Origin: JAICYJ01 sp963766445
GTDB taxonomy: Bacteria > Actinomycetota > Thermoleophilia > Gaiellales > JAICJC01
Assembly: GCA_963766445.1 (NCBI GenBank)
Contig: CAVXZW010000027.1
Span: 1-64,000, forward strand
Direction: 5' to 3'
Length of the DNA stretch: 64,000 bases
The notes beneath the pieces are model-generated. The model was not told the DNA's origin and did no database searches. It was given only the letters and a program-made list of their open reading frames with translations. This document shows positions 35,612 to 44,746 of the stretch, one piece after another; the stretch's first letter is position 1; every line of letters starts with the position of its first letter. The translations under genes and the position numbers were made by a program.

Positions 35612-36769
35612 GTGCCTGACGTGATCGTGATCGGCGGCGGGATCATCGGCGCCACAACCGCGTGGCAGCTGGCCGAGCGCGGGGCCGAGGTGCTGCTGCT
35701 CGAGCGTGGCCACCTGGCGTCGGGCGCCACCCGCCGCAGCCAGGGCCTGCTGCTCGAGCCCGAGGTCGATCCGATGCAGCCGCTGTTCGCGGAGTCCAAC
35801 CGGCTCTACGATCACCTCGCCGAAAGCGCCGGCCTCGACCTGGCGCTCGACCGGGAGCCGATCGGAACGCTGTTCCTGGCCACGAGCGAGGCCCAGCTGG
35901 AGCGCCTGGCCGAGAACGTGCCCGCCGACGGCCGGCTGCTCGACCGAGACGCGGTGCTCGAGGCCGAGCCGGGCCTGGCTCCCACCGTTTCGGGCGGGCT
36001 GCTGCTGCCCGGCGGCCGCCGCACCGATCCGGCCGCGCTGACGGCGGCGGCGGCGGAGATGGCGCGGCGGTCGGGCGCCGAGATCCGCTGCCACGTCGAC
36101 GTCAAGCGCGTCTCGCCCGGCGCGGCCGTCACGGACGGCGGGTTCGAGCGGGCGGGAACGGTGGTGCTCGCCGCGGGCGCGTGGTCGCGGCGGCTTGCGC
36201 ACACGGCCGGCCACGAGCTGCTGATCCGGCCGGTGCGGGGCTGGCTCGCGGTGACCGCACCCGTGCCGCCGCTGCTCCGCCACATCGTTTACGAGGCCGG
36301 CTACGCCCTGGCCCGTGGGCCACAGCCCGGCGACCCGGTGCTGATGAGCGACCTCGCCGACGGCGATGTGGCCGTCTTCGGCACGCGCTCGGCCACCGCC
36401 ATGACGGCACACCAGAACGCCGACGGCTCGATCATGGTCGGCGCCACACGCGCCCCGGCGCTCCGCGAGGGCGACGAGAGCGCCGGTGCGCTGCGCGACA
36501 CCGCCGCCCGCGTCTGCCAGCTGCTGCCCGCGATGGCGTCGATCGAGGTGGAGACCACCTGGAGCGGGCTGCGCCCGTTCACGCCCGACGAGCTGCCCTA
36601 CATCGGCCATCTCGAGGACGGGCTGGCCGTGTGTGCCGGGCACTCGAGCGACGGCATCCTGGCCGGTGCCGGCTCCGGGCGGCTGGCGGCAGAGATGGTG
36701 CTGGGCACGGAGCCGTTCACCGACCCCGCGCCGTTCTCGCCCAGCCGGTCGCATGCCGACGGCGATTAG
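35612..36769 (+). CDS. FAD-dependent oxidoreductase (glycine oxidase/DadA-like)
   Basis: 385 residues. N-terminal FAD motif VIVIGGGIIGATTAWQLAERG, the GATRRSQG segment typical of the D-amino-acid oxidase/glycine oxidase family, VVLAAGAWSRRL, and near the C-terminus TWSGLRPFTPDELPYIG with GHSSDGILAGAGSGRL. Such enzymes oxidise secondary or D-amino acids; thiO-type glycine oxidases serve thiamine synthesis, but no thiamine genes lie nearby. GTG start. The following acetyltransferase overlaps by 17 bp. Confidence 0.88.
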   Translation: MPDVIVIGGGIIGATTAWQLAERGAEVLLLERGHLASGATRRSQGLLLEPEVDPMQPLFAESNRLYDHLAESAGLDLALDREPIGTLFLATSEAQLERLAENVPADGRLLDRDAVLEAEPGLAPTVSGGLLLPGGRRTDPAALTAAAAEMARRSGAEIRCHVDVKRVSPGAAVTDGGFERAGTVVLAAGAWSRRLAHTAGHELLIRPVRGWLAVTAPVPPLLRHIVYEAGYALARGPQPGDPVLMSDLADGDVAVFGTRSATAMTAHQNADGSIMVGATRAPALREGDESAGALRDTAARVCQLLPAMASIEVETTWSGLRPFTPDELPYIGHLEDGLAVCAGHSSDGILAGAGSGRLAAEMVLGTEPFTDPAPFSPSRSHADGD

Positions 36770-37214
36770 GAGGGCGTCCGCCGGCGACGCGGCCGCGGCC
36801 GCCGAGATCACGAGCGCGGCCTACCGCCCCTACGTCGAGCGGATCGGCCGCGAGCCGGCACCGATGGGCGCCGACTTCGACGCCCTGATCGCGGCCGGTG
36901 ACGTCTGGGTGGCGACCGATCAGGACCGCGTCGTGGGCGTGCTCGTGCTGCGGTTGCAGGACACGGTGCTGCTGCTCGAGAGCGTCGCCGTCGACCCGGC
37001 CCACCAGGGGCGCGGGATCGGCCGATCGCTGATCGATCATGCCGAACACGTCGCCCGCGACGCCGGGCTGGGCGCCGTCGACCTCTACACGAATGCGCAC
37101 ATGACCGAGAACCTGCGGCTGTATCCGTCGCTCGGATACGACCTCATAGATCGCCGGTGCGAGGACGGGTTCGACCGCGTGTTCTTCCACAAGTCACTGG
37201 CGCCGGGCGGGTAG
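36753..37214 (+). CDS. GNAT-family N-acetyltransferase
   Basis: 153 residues with the acetyl-CoA-binding motif SVAVDPAHQGRGIGRSLIDHA (Q-x-x-G-x-G) at about residues 75-95, preceded by the beta strand VWVATDQDRVVGVLVL. The final GYDLIDRRCEDGFDRVFFHKSL is the usual C-terminal strand. The ATG at 36753 lies inside the end of the oxidoreductase gene, so translation is coupled. Substrate unknown. Confidence 0.85.
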   Translation: MPTAIRRASAGDAAAAAEITSAAYRPYVERIGREPAPMGADFDALIAAGDVWVATDQDRVVGVLVLRLQDTVLLLESVAVDPAHQGRGIGRSLIDHAEHVARDAGLGAVDLYTNAHMTENLRLYPSLGYDLIDRRCEDGFDRVFFHKSLAPGG

Positions 37215-37217
37215 GCT
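37212..37217 (+). promoter_or_regulatory. -10 box TAGGCT before aroC
   Basis: TAGGCT overlaps the preceding stop codon, with 8 nt to the ATG at 37226. Confidence 0.6.
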
Positions 37218-37225
37218 CTCGGCCC

Positions 37226-38411
37226 ATGGAGCTCTCGTACGTCACAGCCGGCGAATCCCACGGCCCAGGGCTGACAGTCGTGATCAGCGGCGTGCCGGCC
37301 GGCCTCGAGCTCGACCACGAGCTGATCCGCCGCGATCTTGCGCGGCGCCAGGCGGGCTATGGCCGCAGCCCGCGCCAGAAGCTCGAGACCGACGACGTCG
37401 TGCCCAACGGCGGCCTGCGCCACGGGCGCACGCTGGGCAGCCCGATCGCCTTCTTCATCGAGAACCGCGACCACAAGAACTGGACCGATCCGATGAGCCC
37501 GTGGCCGGTGCCGGAGCGAGTCGCTCGAGGCCTACGGCTGGCGCGGGAAGCCGATCCGGCTGCCCCGCCCCGGCCACGCCGACCTGTCGGGCGTTCTCAA
37601 GTACGAGCACGCGGACGTGCGCAACGTGCTGGAGCGCGCCAGCGCCCGCGAGACGGCCGCACGCGTCGCGGCGGGCGCGGTGGCCAGGGCCGTCTGCCGC
37701 TCGATCGGGATCGAGGTGCGCTCCCACGTGCTGCAGATCGGATCGGTGCGGGCGACCCCGCCGGCCTGGCTGACCGCCGCCGACTTCGACCGCGCCGAGG
37801 CCAGCGAGGTGCGGTGCCTCGACCCCAGCGCCGAGCAGGCGATGATCGCCGAGATCGAGGCTGCGAAGAACGACCGCGACACGCTGGGAGGCGTCACCGA
37901 GGTGCGGGCGTTCGGCGTGCCGCCCGGGCTCGGCTCGCACGTCTCGGCCGGCCAGCGCCTGGACGGCCGCCTGGCCGGCGCGATGCTCTCGATCCAGTCG
38001 GCCAAGGGCGTCGAGATCGGCGACGCGATCGCCTCCAGCGGCCGCCGCGGGTCGAGCGTCCACGATGAGATCCACCACGATGACGGTCGTGGGTTCTATC
38101 GCGAGACCGACCGGGCGGGCGGGCTCGAGGGTGGAATCACGAACGGTGCAAACCTGATCGTGCGCGTGATCTGGAAGCCGCTGCCGACCCTGATGCGACC
38201 GCTCGCCAGCGTCGAGCTGGGCAGCCACGAGCAGCAGGCTGCGCACGTCGAGCGCAGCGATGTCACGGTGCTGCCGGCGGCCGCGGTCGTGGCCGAGGCG
38301 GGGGTGGCATTCGAGCTCGCCCGGGCCGCGCTGGAGAAGTTCGGCGGCGACTCGATCGGGGATTTCGTCGCCGCTCACGCCGCCTACATGGCCCGCGTCG
38401 CGCAGGCATGA
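37226..38411 (+). CDS. aroC: Chorismate synthase
   Basis: Converts 5-enolpyruvylshikimate 3-phosphate to chorismate with reduced FMN. Present are TAGESHGPGLTVVI at the start, RRQAGYGRSPRQKLETDDV, RPGHADLSGVLKY, and near the end GGITNGANLIVRV. One extra base near 37512 breaks the frame in the PWPVPE region; corrected length is about 394 residues, as usual. Leaderless ATG. Its stop overlaps the aroKB start by 4 bp. This is the first gene of the aro-efp-accC cluster. Confidence 0.96.
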
Positions 38412-39904
38412 TCCCCGGCCCCTACCGGAACATCGCCCTGATCGGGTTCATGGGCTCCGGGAAGTCGACGCTGGCCGGCCAGCTTGCGGAGCGGCTGGGG
38501 TGGGATGTGGCCGACAGCGACGCCGAGGTCGAGCGCGAGGCCGGAAAGCCGATCCCGCGCATCTTCCTGGAGGACGGGGAGGCCGCCTTCCGCGAGCTCG
38601 AGGAGCGGGCCGTGGCGCGCCTGTCGGAGCGGATGGACGTCGTGATCGCGCTCGGCGGCGGCGCCATCACCTCGCCGGTCACGCGCGAGCGGCTGCGCGA
38701 CGGCAGCTTCACGGTGCTGCTCGACGTGTCGGTGCAGACGGCCTGGCGGCGGATCGAGGCGGAGGCCGATGACCGGCCGCTGGCCGTGGAGGCGCGCGGG
38801 TTCGCCGACCTGTACGAGCAGCGACGGCCGCTCTACCACGCGGCCGCCGACGCGCTGGTCGACGCCGAGCAGCTGGAGGGCGGCGAGCCGCTGCTGGTGC
38901 CGCTCAGCCGGCCGGCCGCGCTGGCCGAGCTGCCGCGGCTGGTGGGCGCGCGGCGCGCCGCCCTGATCGCGGACCGGGCGGTGCTGCGCCTGGTCGGTGC
39001 GCCGCTGGAGCCGCTGGTGACGGTGCGGCTGCCCGTGGGCGAGGCGGCCAAGACGGTGGCGGTGGCGCGACAGGCGTGGACGCGGCTGGCCGACCTGGGC
39101 CTGGAGCGCGGGGACGTGGTGGTGGGCCTGGGCGGCGGCGCCGCGACCGACGCGGCCGGGTTCGTGGCCGCGACCTACCAGCGCGGCGTGCCGTGGATCG
39201 CGGCGCCGACCTCGCTGGTGGGGATGGTGGACGCGGCCATCGGCGGCAAGACCGGGATCGACCTGCCCGGTGCCAAGAACTACGTCGGCGCGTTCCACCC
39301 GGCCGAGTGGGTGGTGGCCGATCCTGGTCTGCTGGAGACGCTGCCGGTGCGTGAGTGGGCCTGCGGCTTCGCCGAGGTGATCAAGACCGGCCTGCTGGCG
39401 GGCGGCCGGCTGTGGGAGATGGTGCAGGCGTGGGAGCCGGGGCGGGGATCCACCGAGCAGCGGCTGGAGCTGATCCGCCGCTGCGCCGCCTACAAGGCGC
39501 ACGTGGTGGCCACCGATCCGCGCGAGCAGGGCATGCGCGCCGTGCTCAACCTGGGACACTCGATCGGCCACGCGATCGAGGCGGCGGCCGGGTTCACCGG
39601 CATCGCCCACGGCGAGGCGGTGGCCGTGGGGCTGTTGCCCGCGCTGTGGCTGTCGGGAAAGGTCGCCGGACTCGACCCCGCGGTGGAGGGCGACGTCCGG
39701 GAGCTGCTGCGGATGCACGAGCTGCCCACCGGCTTTGCGGGCGTCGACGCGGCAGCTGTGCGGGAGGCGCTTCGCCGCGACAAGAAGTCGGTCGAGGGCC
39801 GCGTCCGGTTCGTGCTGCTGGAGCAGGTCGGCAAGCCGGTCTGGGGCGTGGATGTCGACGACGAGCTGATCGACCTCGCGATCGGGCGGGCGCTGGCGGG
39901 CTGA
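38408..39904 (+). CDS. aroKB: Fused shikimate kinase - 3-dehydroquinate synthase
   Basis: Residues 1-165 are shikimate kinase: Walker A IGFMGSGKSTLAGQL, the DSDAEVEREAG shikimate site and ALGGGAI. Residues 175-498 are dehydroquinate synthase: GLGGGAATDAAGFVAATYQRG, APTSLVGMVDAAIGGKTGID, the metal ligands in NLGHSIGHAIE and GIAHGEAVAVG. The synthase half is missing part of its usual first strands, absorbed by the fusion. 498 residues, intact. The same kinase-synthase fusion is known in Thermotoga. It catalyses two non-consecutive shikimate steps and overlaps aroC. Confidence 0.96.
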   Translation: MIPGPYRNIALIGFMGSGKSTLAGQLAERLGWDVADSDAEVEREAGKPIPRIFLEDGEAAFRELEERAVARLSERMDVVIALGGGAITSPVTRERLRDGSFTVLLDVSVQTAWRRIEAEADDRPLAVEARGFADLYEQRRPLYHAAADALVDAEQLEGGEPLLVPLSRPAALAELPRLVGARRAALIADRAVLRLVGAPLEPLVTVRLPVGEAAKTVAVARQAWTRLADLGLERGDVVVGLGGGAATDAAGFVAATYQRGVPWIAAPTSLVGMVDAAIGGKTGIDLPGAKNYVGAFHPAEWVVADPGLLETLPVREWACGFAEVIKTGLLAGGRLWEMVQAWEPGRGSTEQRLELIRRCAAYKAHVVATDPREQGMRAVLNLGHSIGHAIEAAAGFTGIAHGEAVAVGLLPALWLSGKVAGLDPAVEGDVRELLRMHELPTGFAGVDAAAVREALRRDKKSVEGRVRFVLLEQVGKPVWGVDVDDELIDLAIGRALAG

Positions 39905-39934
39905 GCCCGCCAAGCCGGTGGACCCGATCCTCGT

Positions 39935-40726
39935 CTACGAGAGCAGCACCACCGGCACCCGCACCTGATGCTGCGGCTTGCCGTTGCCGTCGGTGTCGTC
40001 GTCCGTGACGACGACCGTGCCCAGCTGGTCGCTGCCGACCGAGAACGGCACCAGCACCGTATAGCCGCCACGGCAGCCGGTGCCGCAGCTGGCGATGGTG
40101 TTTGCATGCGCGATGGCGGTGCCGTTGTGGTTGAGGATGCGGATGTGCAGGCTGCCCTCGAACACGGTGGCATTGCCGCTGACGCGCACGCTGCCCGAGA
40201 GCGCATTGCCGATGGCCGGGTTCCAGACGGTGATCGGCGGCAGCAGGCCGGCGAAGCTGTCCTGCGTCATCGGCCGCGGCAGCCTCACGCCGGCCAGGGT
40301 GGACACGGCCCGTCCGTTCACCTGCAGCGCGACCCGGTCGATGGTCGGGAACTGCGCCAGCGTCCAGGTCAGCTGGGCGAGGCGCATGCGCACCTGGGCG
40401 GTGGTGCCCGAGGCCGCGAACTCGCCGCTGAGATCGACGGTGGCCGTGCCGTTCGCGACCGAGAGGCCGAGCAGGTCGGCCGATGCCGGCACCTGCGAGC
40501 GGACGCCCGCGTCTGACTCGGACAGGTTCGGCCCGGCCAGCAGCGCCTGCACGGCGGCGCGCGCCGGGGCGGGCGTCAGCGGCTGCTGCCGCTTCACCAG
40601 CCACAGCTTGCCGCTGCGCTGGAACCAGACCTTGTAGACGCTGGTCTCGGCGGCCGTGGCGTCGGCTGAGCCGGCCGCCACGGCGATGGCTGCGGCTATC
40701 ACGGCCAGCAGGGTGCGGAATCGCAT
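39935..40726 (-). CDS. Secreted GerMN/Gmad2 domain protein
   Basis: Signal peptide (MRFRTLLAVIAAAIAVAAGSADA). Residues 35-140 form a GerMN domain (LVKRQQPLTPAPARAAVQALL, then NGTATVDLSGEFAASG, and VRMRLAQLTWTLAQFPTIDRVALQVNG). Residues 165-263 form a Gmad2-like immunoglobulin fold (ITVWNPAIGNALSGSVRVSG, ending GKPQHQVRVPVVLL). This pairing is common in envelope lipoproteins of Gram-positive bacteria, some linked to sporulation. AAAGGA precedes the ATG. It interrupts the plus-strand aro cluster in the opposite direction. Confidence 0.88.
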   Translation of the reverse strand: MRFRTLLAVIAAAIAVAAGSADATAAETSVYKVWFQRSGKLWLVKRQQPLTPAPARAAVQALLAGPNLSESDAGVRSQVPASADLLGLSVANGTATVDLSGEFAASGTTAQVRMRLAQLTWTLAQFPTIDRVALQVNGRAVSTLAGVRLPRPMTQDSFAGLLPPITVWNPAIGNALSGSVRVSGNATVFEGSLHIRILNHNGTAIAHANTIASCGTGCRGGYTVLVPFSVGSDQLGTVVVTDDDTDGNGKPQHQVRVPVVLLS

Positions 40727-40865
40727 TCGAAGTCCTTTCGTCGGGTTGGCGCCCAGACTGCACGCGATTCCCGTCGGCTGTCAGTCACGAGCCGTGCCGG
40801 ACCTGTCACAGACCCCTCCCCGGCCGCGCGCCGCGCGCGCGAAACACGGTGCCGGGGCCTTCCAG

Positions 40866-40871
40866 TACCCT
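40866..40871 (+). promoter_or_regulatory. -10 box TACCCT before aroQ
   Basis: TACCCT, then 8 nt, then the ATG at 40880. It starts the aroQ-pepP-efp-acc transcript after the inverted GerMN gene. Confidence 0.55.
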
Positions 40872-40879
40872 TCGCGGCC

Positions 40880-41311
40880 ATGCAGGTCACGGTCCTGAAC
40901 GGCGTCAACCTGAACATGCTCGGTCGCCGTGACCCAGAGCAGTACGGCGACATGACGCTCCAGCAGCTGGAGACCCGGATCTACGAGTGGGCGCAGGCGC
41001 TGAACATGTCGGCCCGCTGCTCCCAGACCAACCACGAGGGCGCGTACGTGGACATGATCCACGATGCCTGCTCAGGCACCGACGCGCTCGTCGTCAACCC
41101 CGGCGCATGGAGCCACTACAGCTACGCCATCCGCGATGCGCTCGAGATCTTCCCGGGCCCGATCGTGGAGGTGCACCTCTCCGACATCGAGCACCGCGAG
41201 CAGTGGCGGCGCCACACGGTGATCGCGGAGGTGGTCTCGCACCGCATCAGCGGGCGCGGCGCCGAGGGCTACCGGGACGCCTTCAGCTACCTCGCGGAGA
41301 ACGCCTCATGA
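40880..41311 (+). CDS. aroQ: 3-dehydroquinate dehydratase, type II
   Basis: 143 residues. NGVNLNMLGRRDPEQYG starts the type II fold, with catalytic Arg and Tyr in this segment. The Asn and His of the active site are in NPGAWSHYSYAIRDAL, and VEVHLSDIEHREQWRRHTV is the conserved end. Dehydrates 3-dehydroquinate to 3-dehydroshikimate, the substrate of AroE. ATGA-type overlap with the following peptidase gene, as in Bacillus. Confidence 0.96.
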   Translation: MQVTVLNGVNLNMLGRRDPEQYGDMTLQQLETRIYEWAQALNMSARCSQTNHEGAYVDMIHDACSGTDALVVNPGAWSHYSYAIRDALEIFPGPIVEVHLSDIEHREQWRRHTVIAEVVSHRISGRGAEGYRDAFSYLAENAS

Positions 41312-42390
41312 ACTATCGCGCGCGCGTCGAACGGCTGGCGGCCGGCCTGGCCGGCCACGAGATCGACGCCCTCCTGATCACGGATCTGACGAACGTCCGC
41401 TACCTGACCGGGTACACCGGCAGCAACGGCGCCGTGGTGGCAACGCCGTCAGGCTCCGTCTTTCTGACCGACTTCCGCTATCTGGAGCGGGTTGCGCCGC
41501 TACGCGAGTTCATCGACGTGCAACAGGCGAACCAGGACCTGATCCGCTTCGTCTCCACTCGCTGGGCCCAGCTCGCACCCGTCGCAGCCAGGGTCGGCTT
41601 CGAGTCGGTGCACCTGTCCTACGCCGCTCATGCGCTGCTGGCGGAGGCGTCCGGGGACGTCGAGCTGGTGGGCGTGTCCGGCGCCGTCGAGGGCCTTCGG
41701 ATCGTCAAGGACGTCGACGAGATCGAGGCCATCCGCCGCGCGGCGGCAATCCTCGAGCCGGTCTACGCGCAGCTGGTGGGCGAGGGCCTGGCCGGGCGTA
41801 CGGAGTTCGACGTGGCCTGGCGCGTCCAGGAGCTGGTGCGCGAGCACGGCGGCGACGGCATCGCCTTCGACTCGATCGTGGCCTCAGGCGCTGCCGGGGC
41901 GCTGCCGCACGCCGAGCCGCGGCGCGAGCCGATCGCCCGCGGCAGCCTGGTCACGATCGACATCGGCGCCGTGCTCGACGGCTACCACTCCGACTGCACG
42001 CGCACCTTCGCCACCGGCCCCGTCCCCGACCCGCTGGGCGAGGTCTACGAGCTGGTGCTGAGGGCCCAGCTGGCCGGTCTCGACGCGGTGCGGCCCGGGG
42101 TCACCGGCAAGGACGCCGACGCGGTCGTGCGCGACCTCATCACCGAGGCCGGCCACGGCGAGCACTTCCAGCACGGCACCGGTCACGGCGTCGGTCTCCA
42201 GATCCACGAGGATCCGCGCCTCTCCGTCACCTACCCCGCAACCCTCGAGCAGGGGATGGTCGTCACAGTGGAGCCGGGCGTCTACCTGCCGGGCGTCGGC
42301 GGGGTGCGCATCGAGGATCTCGTGGTGGTCACCGCGGACGGTTGCGAGCGCCTCACCGGCTACCCTAAGGAGTTGATCACGGCCGGCTGA
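41308..42390 (+). CDS. pepP: Xaa-Pro aminopeptidase (M24)
   Basis: 360 residues. N-terminal creatinase-like domain (IDALLITDLTNVRYLTGYTGSNG), then the pitta-bread catalytic domain. Its metal ligands are in TIDIGAVLDGYHSDCTRTF (two Asp), GTGHGVGLQIHEDP (His), EPGVYLPG (Glu) and GVRIEDLV (Glu). Removes N-terminal residues before proline. ATG at 41308 overlaps the aroQ stop. The position between aroQ and efp is conserved in Gram-positive bacteria. Confidence 0.94.
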   Translation: MNYRARVERLAAGLAGHEIDALLITDLTNVRYLTGYTGSNGAVVATPSGSVFLTDFRYLERVAPLREFIDVQQANQDLIRFVSTRWAQLAPVAARVGFESVHLSYAAHALLAEASGDVELVGVSGAVEGLRIVKDVDEIEAIRRAAAILEPVYAQLVGEGLAGRTEFDVAWRVQELVREHGGDGIAFDSIVASGAAGALPHAEPRREPIARGSLVTIDIGAVLDGYHSDCTRTFATGPVPDPLGEVYELVLRAQLAGLDAVRPGVTGKDADAVVRDLITEAGHGEHFQHGTGHGVGLQIHEDPRLSVTYPATLEQGMVVTVEPGVYLPGVGGVRIEDLVVVTADGCERLTGYPKELITAG

Positions 42391-42403
42391 CGGCCTCACC
42401 ATC

Positions 42404-42970
42404 ATGGCTGAAACCATCTCCACCAACCAGTTCAAAAACGGCATGCACGTCGAGGTCGACGGCACCATCTACCGCATCGTCGACTTCCAGCACGTCAAGC
42501 CCGGCAAGGGCGGCGCGTTCGTCCGCACCAAGCTGAAGGCGCTGGAGTCGGGCGGCGTCGTCGACAAGACCTTCCGGGCCGGCGAGAAGATGCCGCGCAT
42601 CCACACCGAGGTGGTCAACGTCACCTACCTCTACAACGACGGCAACGACGTGCACCTGATGAACTCCGAGACCTTCGACCAGCTCGCGTTCCCGGCCGAC
42701 ACCATGCGCGAGGAGCTGCAGTACATGCGCGAGAACGACACCGTGCAGCTGCTCACGGTCGACGGCAAGCCGACCTCGCTCCAGCTCCCGGCGGCGGTCG
42801 AGCTGAAGGTGGTCGACACCGAGCCGGGCGTCAAGGGCGACACCGTCTCCAACGTGACCAAGCCGGCCACGCTCGAGACCGGCGCCGTCGTCGCGGTACC
42901 CCTGTTCGTCAACGTCGGTGACGTGATCCGCGTGGACACGCGCGAGGCGCGGTACATCTCACGCGCGTGA
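42404..42970 (+). CDS. efp: Translation elongation factor P
   Basis: 188 residues, full length. N-terminal KOW-like domain with the modification loop VKPGKGGAFVR; the Lys in PGKGG is the usual modified residue. Two OB domains follow, ending GDVIRVDTREARYISRA. Relieves ribosome stalling at polyproline. No epmA- or ymfI-type modifier is seen in this window. 13 bp after the peptidase gene; its stop overlaps the next start. Confidence 0.97.
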   Translation: MAETISTNQFKNGMHVEVDGTIYRIVDFQHVKPGKGGAFVRTKLKALESGGVVDKTFRAGEKMPRIHTEVVNVTYLYNDGNDVHLMNSETFDQLAFPADTMREELQYMRENDTVQLLTVDGKPTSLQLPAAVELKVVDTEPGVKGDTVSNVTKPATLETGAVVAVPLFVNVGDVIRVDTREARYISRA

Positions 42971-44741
42971 CCCGCATCGTCGACACCACGATCCGCCTGC
43001 TCTCCCAGCAACCGCTGGTCGGCACCATCTCGACCGCGCGTGTGCTGGAGGTGGCCGAGATCCTCGACCAGGCCGGCTTCGCCGCGCTCGAGGTGAGCGG
43101 TGGCGGCTGCTTCGACGCCGCCGTCCAGAAGGGAACCGAGAGCCCGTGGGAGCGGATTCGCGGCGTCAAGGCGCGCTGCCGCACGACGCCGCTGCAGATG
43201 GCGCTGCGCGGGCGGTTCCTGGTCGGCTCGCGGCCGCTGTCCGACGATCTGGTGCGCCGCTTCATCCTCTGCGCGGCCGAGAGCGGCATCGAGATCTTCC
43301 GGCTGCACGACCCACTGAACGACGTGGAGAACCTCGAGTCGGCCGCCGCGGCCGTGCGCGAGGCGGGCGGCCGCCTGTACGCCGGCCTGGCCTTCTCCGG
43401 CTTCATGCCGAACCTGCCGCGGGTGGTCGACAAGGCGCGGCGGCTGGCCGAGCTGGGCGCTGACCACGTACTCGTGCACGATCCGGCCGGCGCGCTCGAT
43501 CCGGGCACGTGCGACCGCGTCATCAACGAGCTGGCGGAGGCATCCGGCCTGCCGGTCGGCCTCTACTGCCAGGGCACCGGCGGAAACGCGCTGGCGATGG
43601 CGATCGAGGCCGCCCGCGCACGGCGCCGAGCCGATCGCCACGGCCGTGCTGCCGGTCGCCTACACGCTGCACCGGGTGGCCGGGCGAGGTGCTGTGCGAC
43701 TCGCTCACCGGGCTCGGGCTCGAGCACGGCGTCGATGCCGACCGCGTCTGGGAGGCGTCGCGATTCATCGACGAACACGTCACGTCGCAGATGCCGGCGC
43801 TGCCGATCCCGCCCCGCATCACGCTGCGCACCGCCTTCAACCGGCTGCCCGTGGGGCTGGTCTCCGAGCTGGACGCGCGGCTGCGGATGCTGGGCGCCGC
43901 AGACCGCCTGGACGAGGTGCTGGAGGAGTTCAAGCAGGTGCGCCTCGACTGCGGGGTGCCGCCGCTGGCCCAGCCGGTGGGCGGCATCCTGGCCGGCCAG
44001 GCCGTGCGGCACGTGCTGTCGGCGCGGCGCTGGGACGAGGTGTCGCCCGACATGCGCGACTACCTGTCGGGCATCTACGGCAATCCGCCCCAGGCGATCG
44101 CGCCGGCGGCGGCCGCCCACGCCGACCCCGAACGCGGCCGTCGATCCCTCACCCGATCTCGACCAGATGCGGGCCGAGGGGCTGGCCGCCAGCGAGGAGG
44201 ATCTGCTGCTGATCGCGCTGTTCGGCGACGACGCCAGCCGGCTGCTGGCCACGCTGCGCGGTCGCGGCGATCGCGAGGATGCGGAGCGCGACGGCCTCGA
44301 GCGCAGCCAGTCCGAGCGCATCCGCGAGCTGATCGAGATGGTCGAGGGCTCCGACGTGGGCGAGCTCACCGTCGAGGACGCGGGCGTGCGGATCACCGTC
44401 CGCCGCCAGGACGATCGGCCGCTCGCTCCCGTCGCGGCCGCTCCCCGCCGTCGCCCCAGCTGACAACGGCGCTGCGGAGTCCGCTCCCGAGCGTGTCGCA
44501 GACGGTCACGGTGCCGTCGCCGATGGTCGGCACGTTCTACCGCTCGCCCTCGCCGACCGCCGAGCCGTTCGTCAGCGAGGGCGACACCGTCGCGGTCGAT
44601 CAGGTGCTGTGCGTGCTGGAGGCGATGAAGCTGTTCAACGAGCTCAAGTCCGAGCACGCCGGCGTGATCCGTGCGGTGCTGGTCGGCAACGCCGAGCCGG
44701 TCGAGTACGGCCAGCCGTTGTTCGAGCTGGAAATGGGCTAA
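42967..44741 (+). CDS. Degenerate pyruvate-carboxylase-type carboxyltransferase fused to a biotin carrier domain
   Basis: Corrected for five +1 indels (about 43620, 43685, 44115, 44450, 44495) it reads as one 589-residue protein. Residues 1-300 are the PYC/OadA barrel (DTTIRLLSQ, then LQMALRGRFLVGSRPLSDDLVRRF, FRLHDPLNDVENL) and 300-430 the PYC/OADA linker domain. Next comes an AccB-type start (RIRELIEMVEGSDVGELTVE), then a biotinyl domain with EAMKLFNELKSE. In the barrel the carbamyl-lysine of KDMAG is His (VHDPAG) and the metal histidines of HTHD are replaced (YCQG), so the usual metal site is gone. It sits in the accB position, 5 bp before accC. Possibly a carrier scaffold or an altered enzyme. 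Confidence 0.85.
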
Positions 44742-44746
44742 GCACC

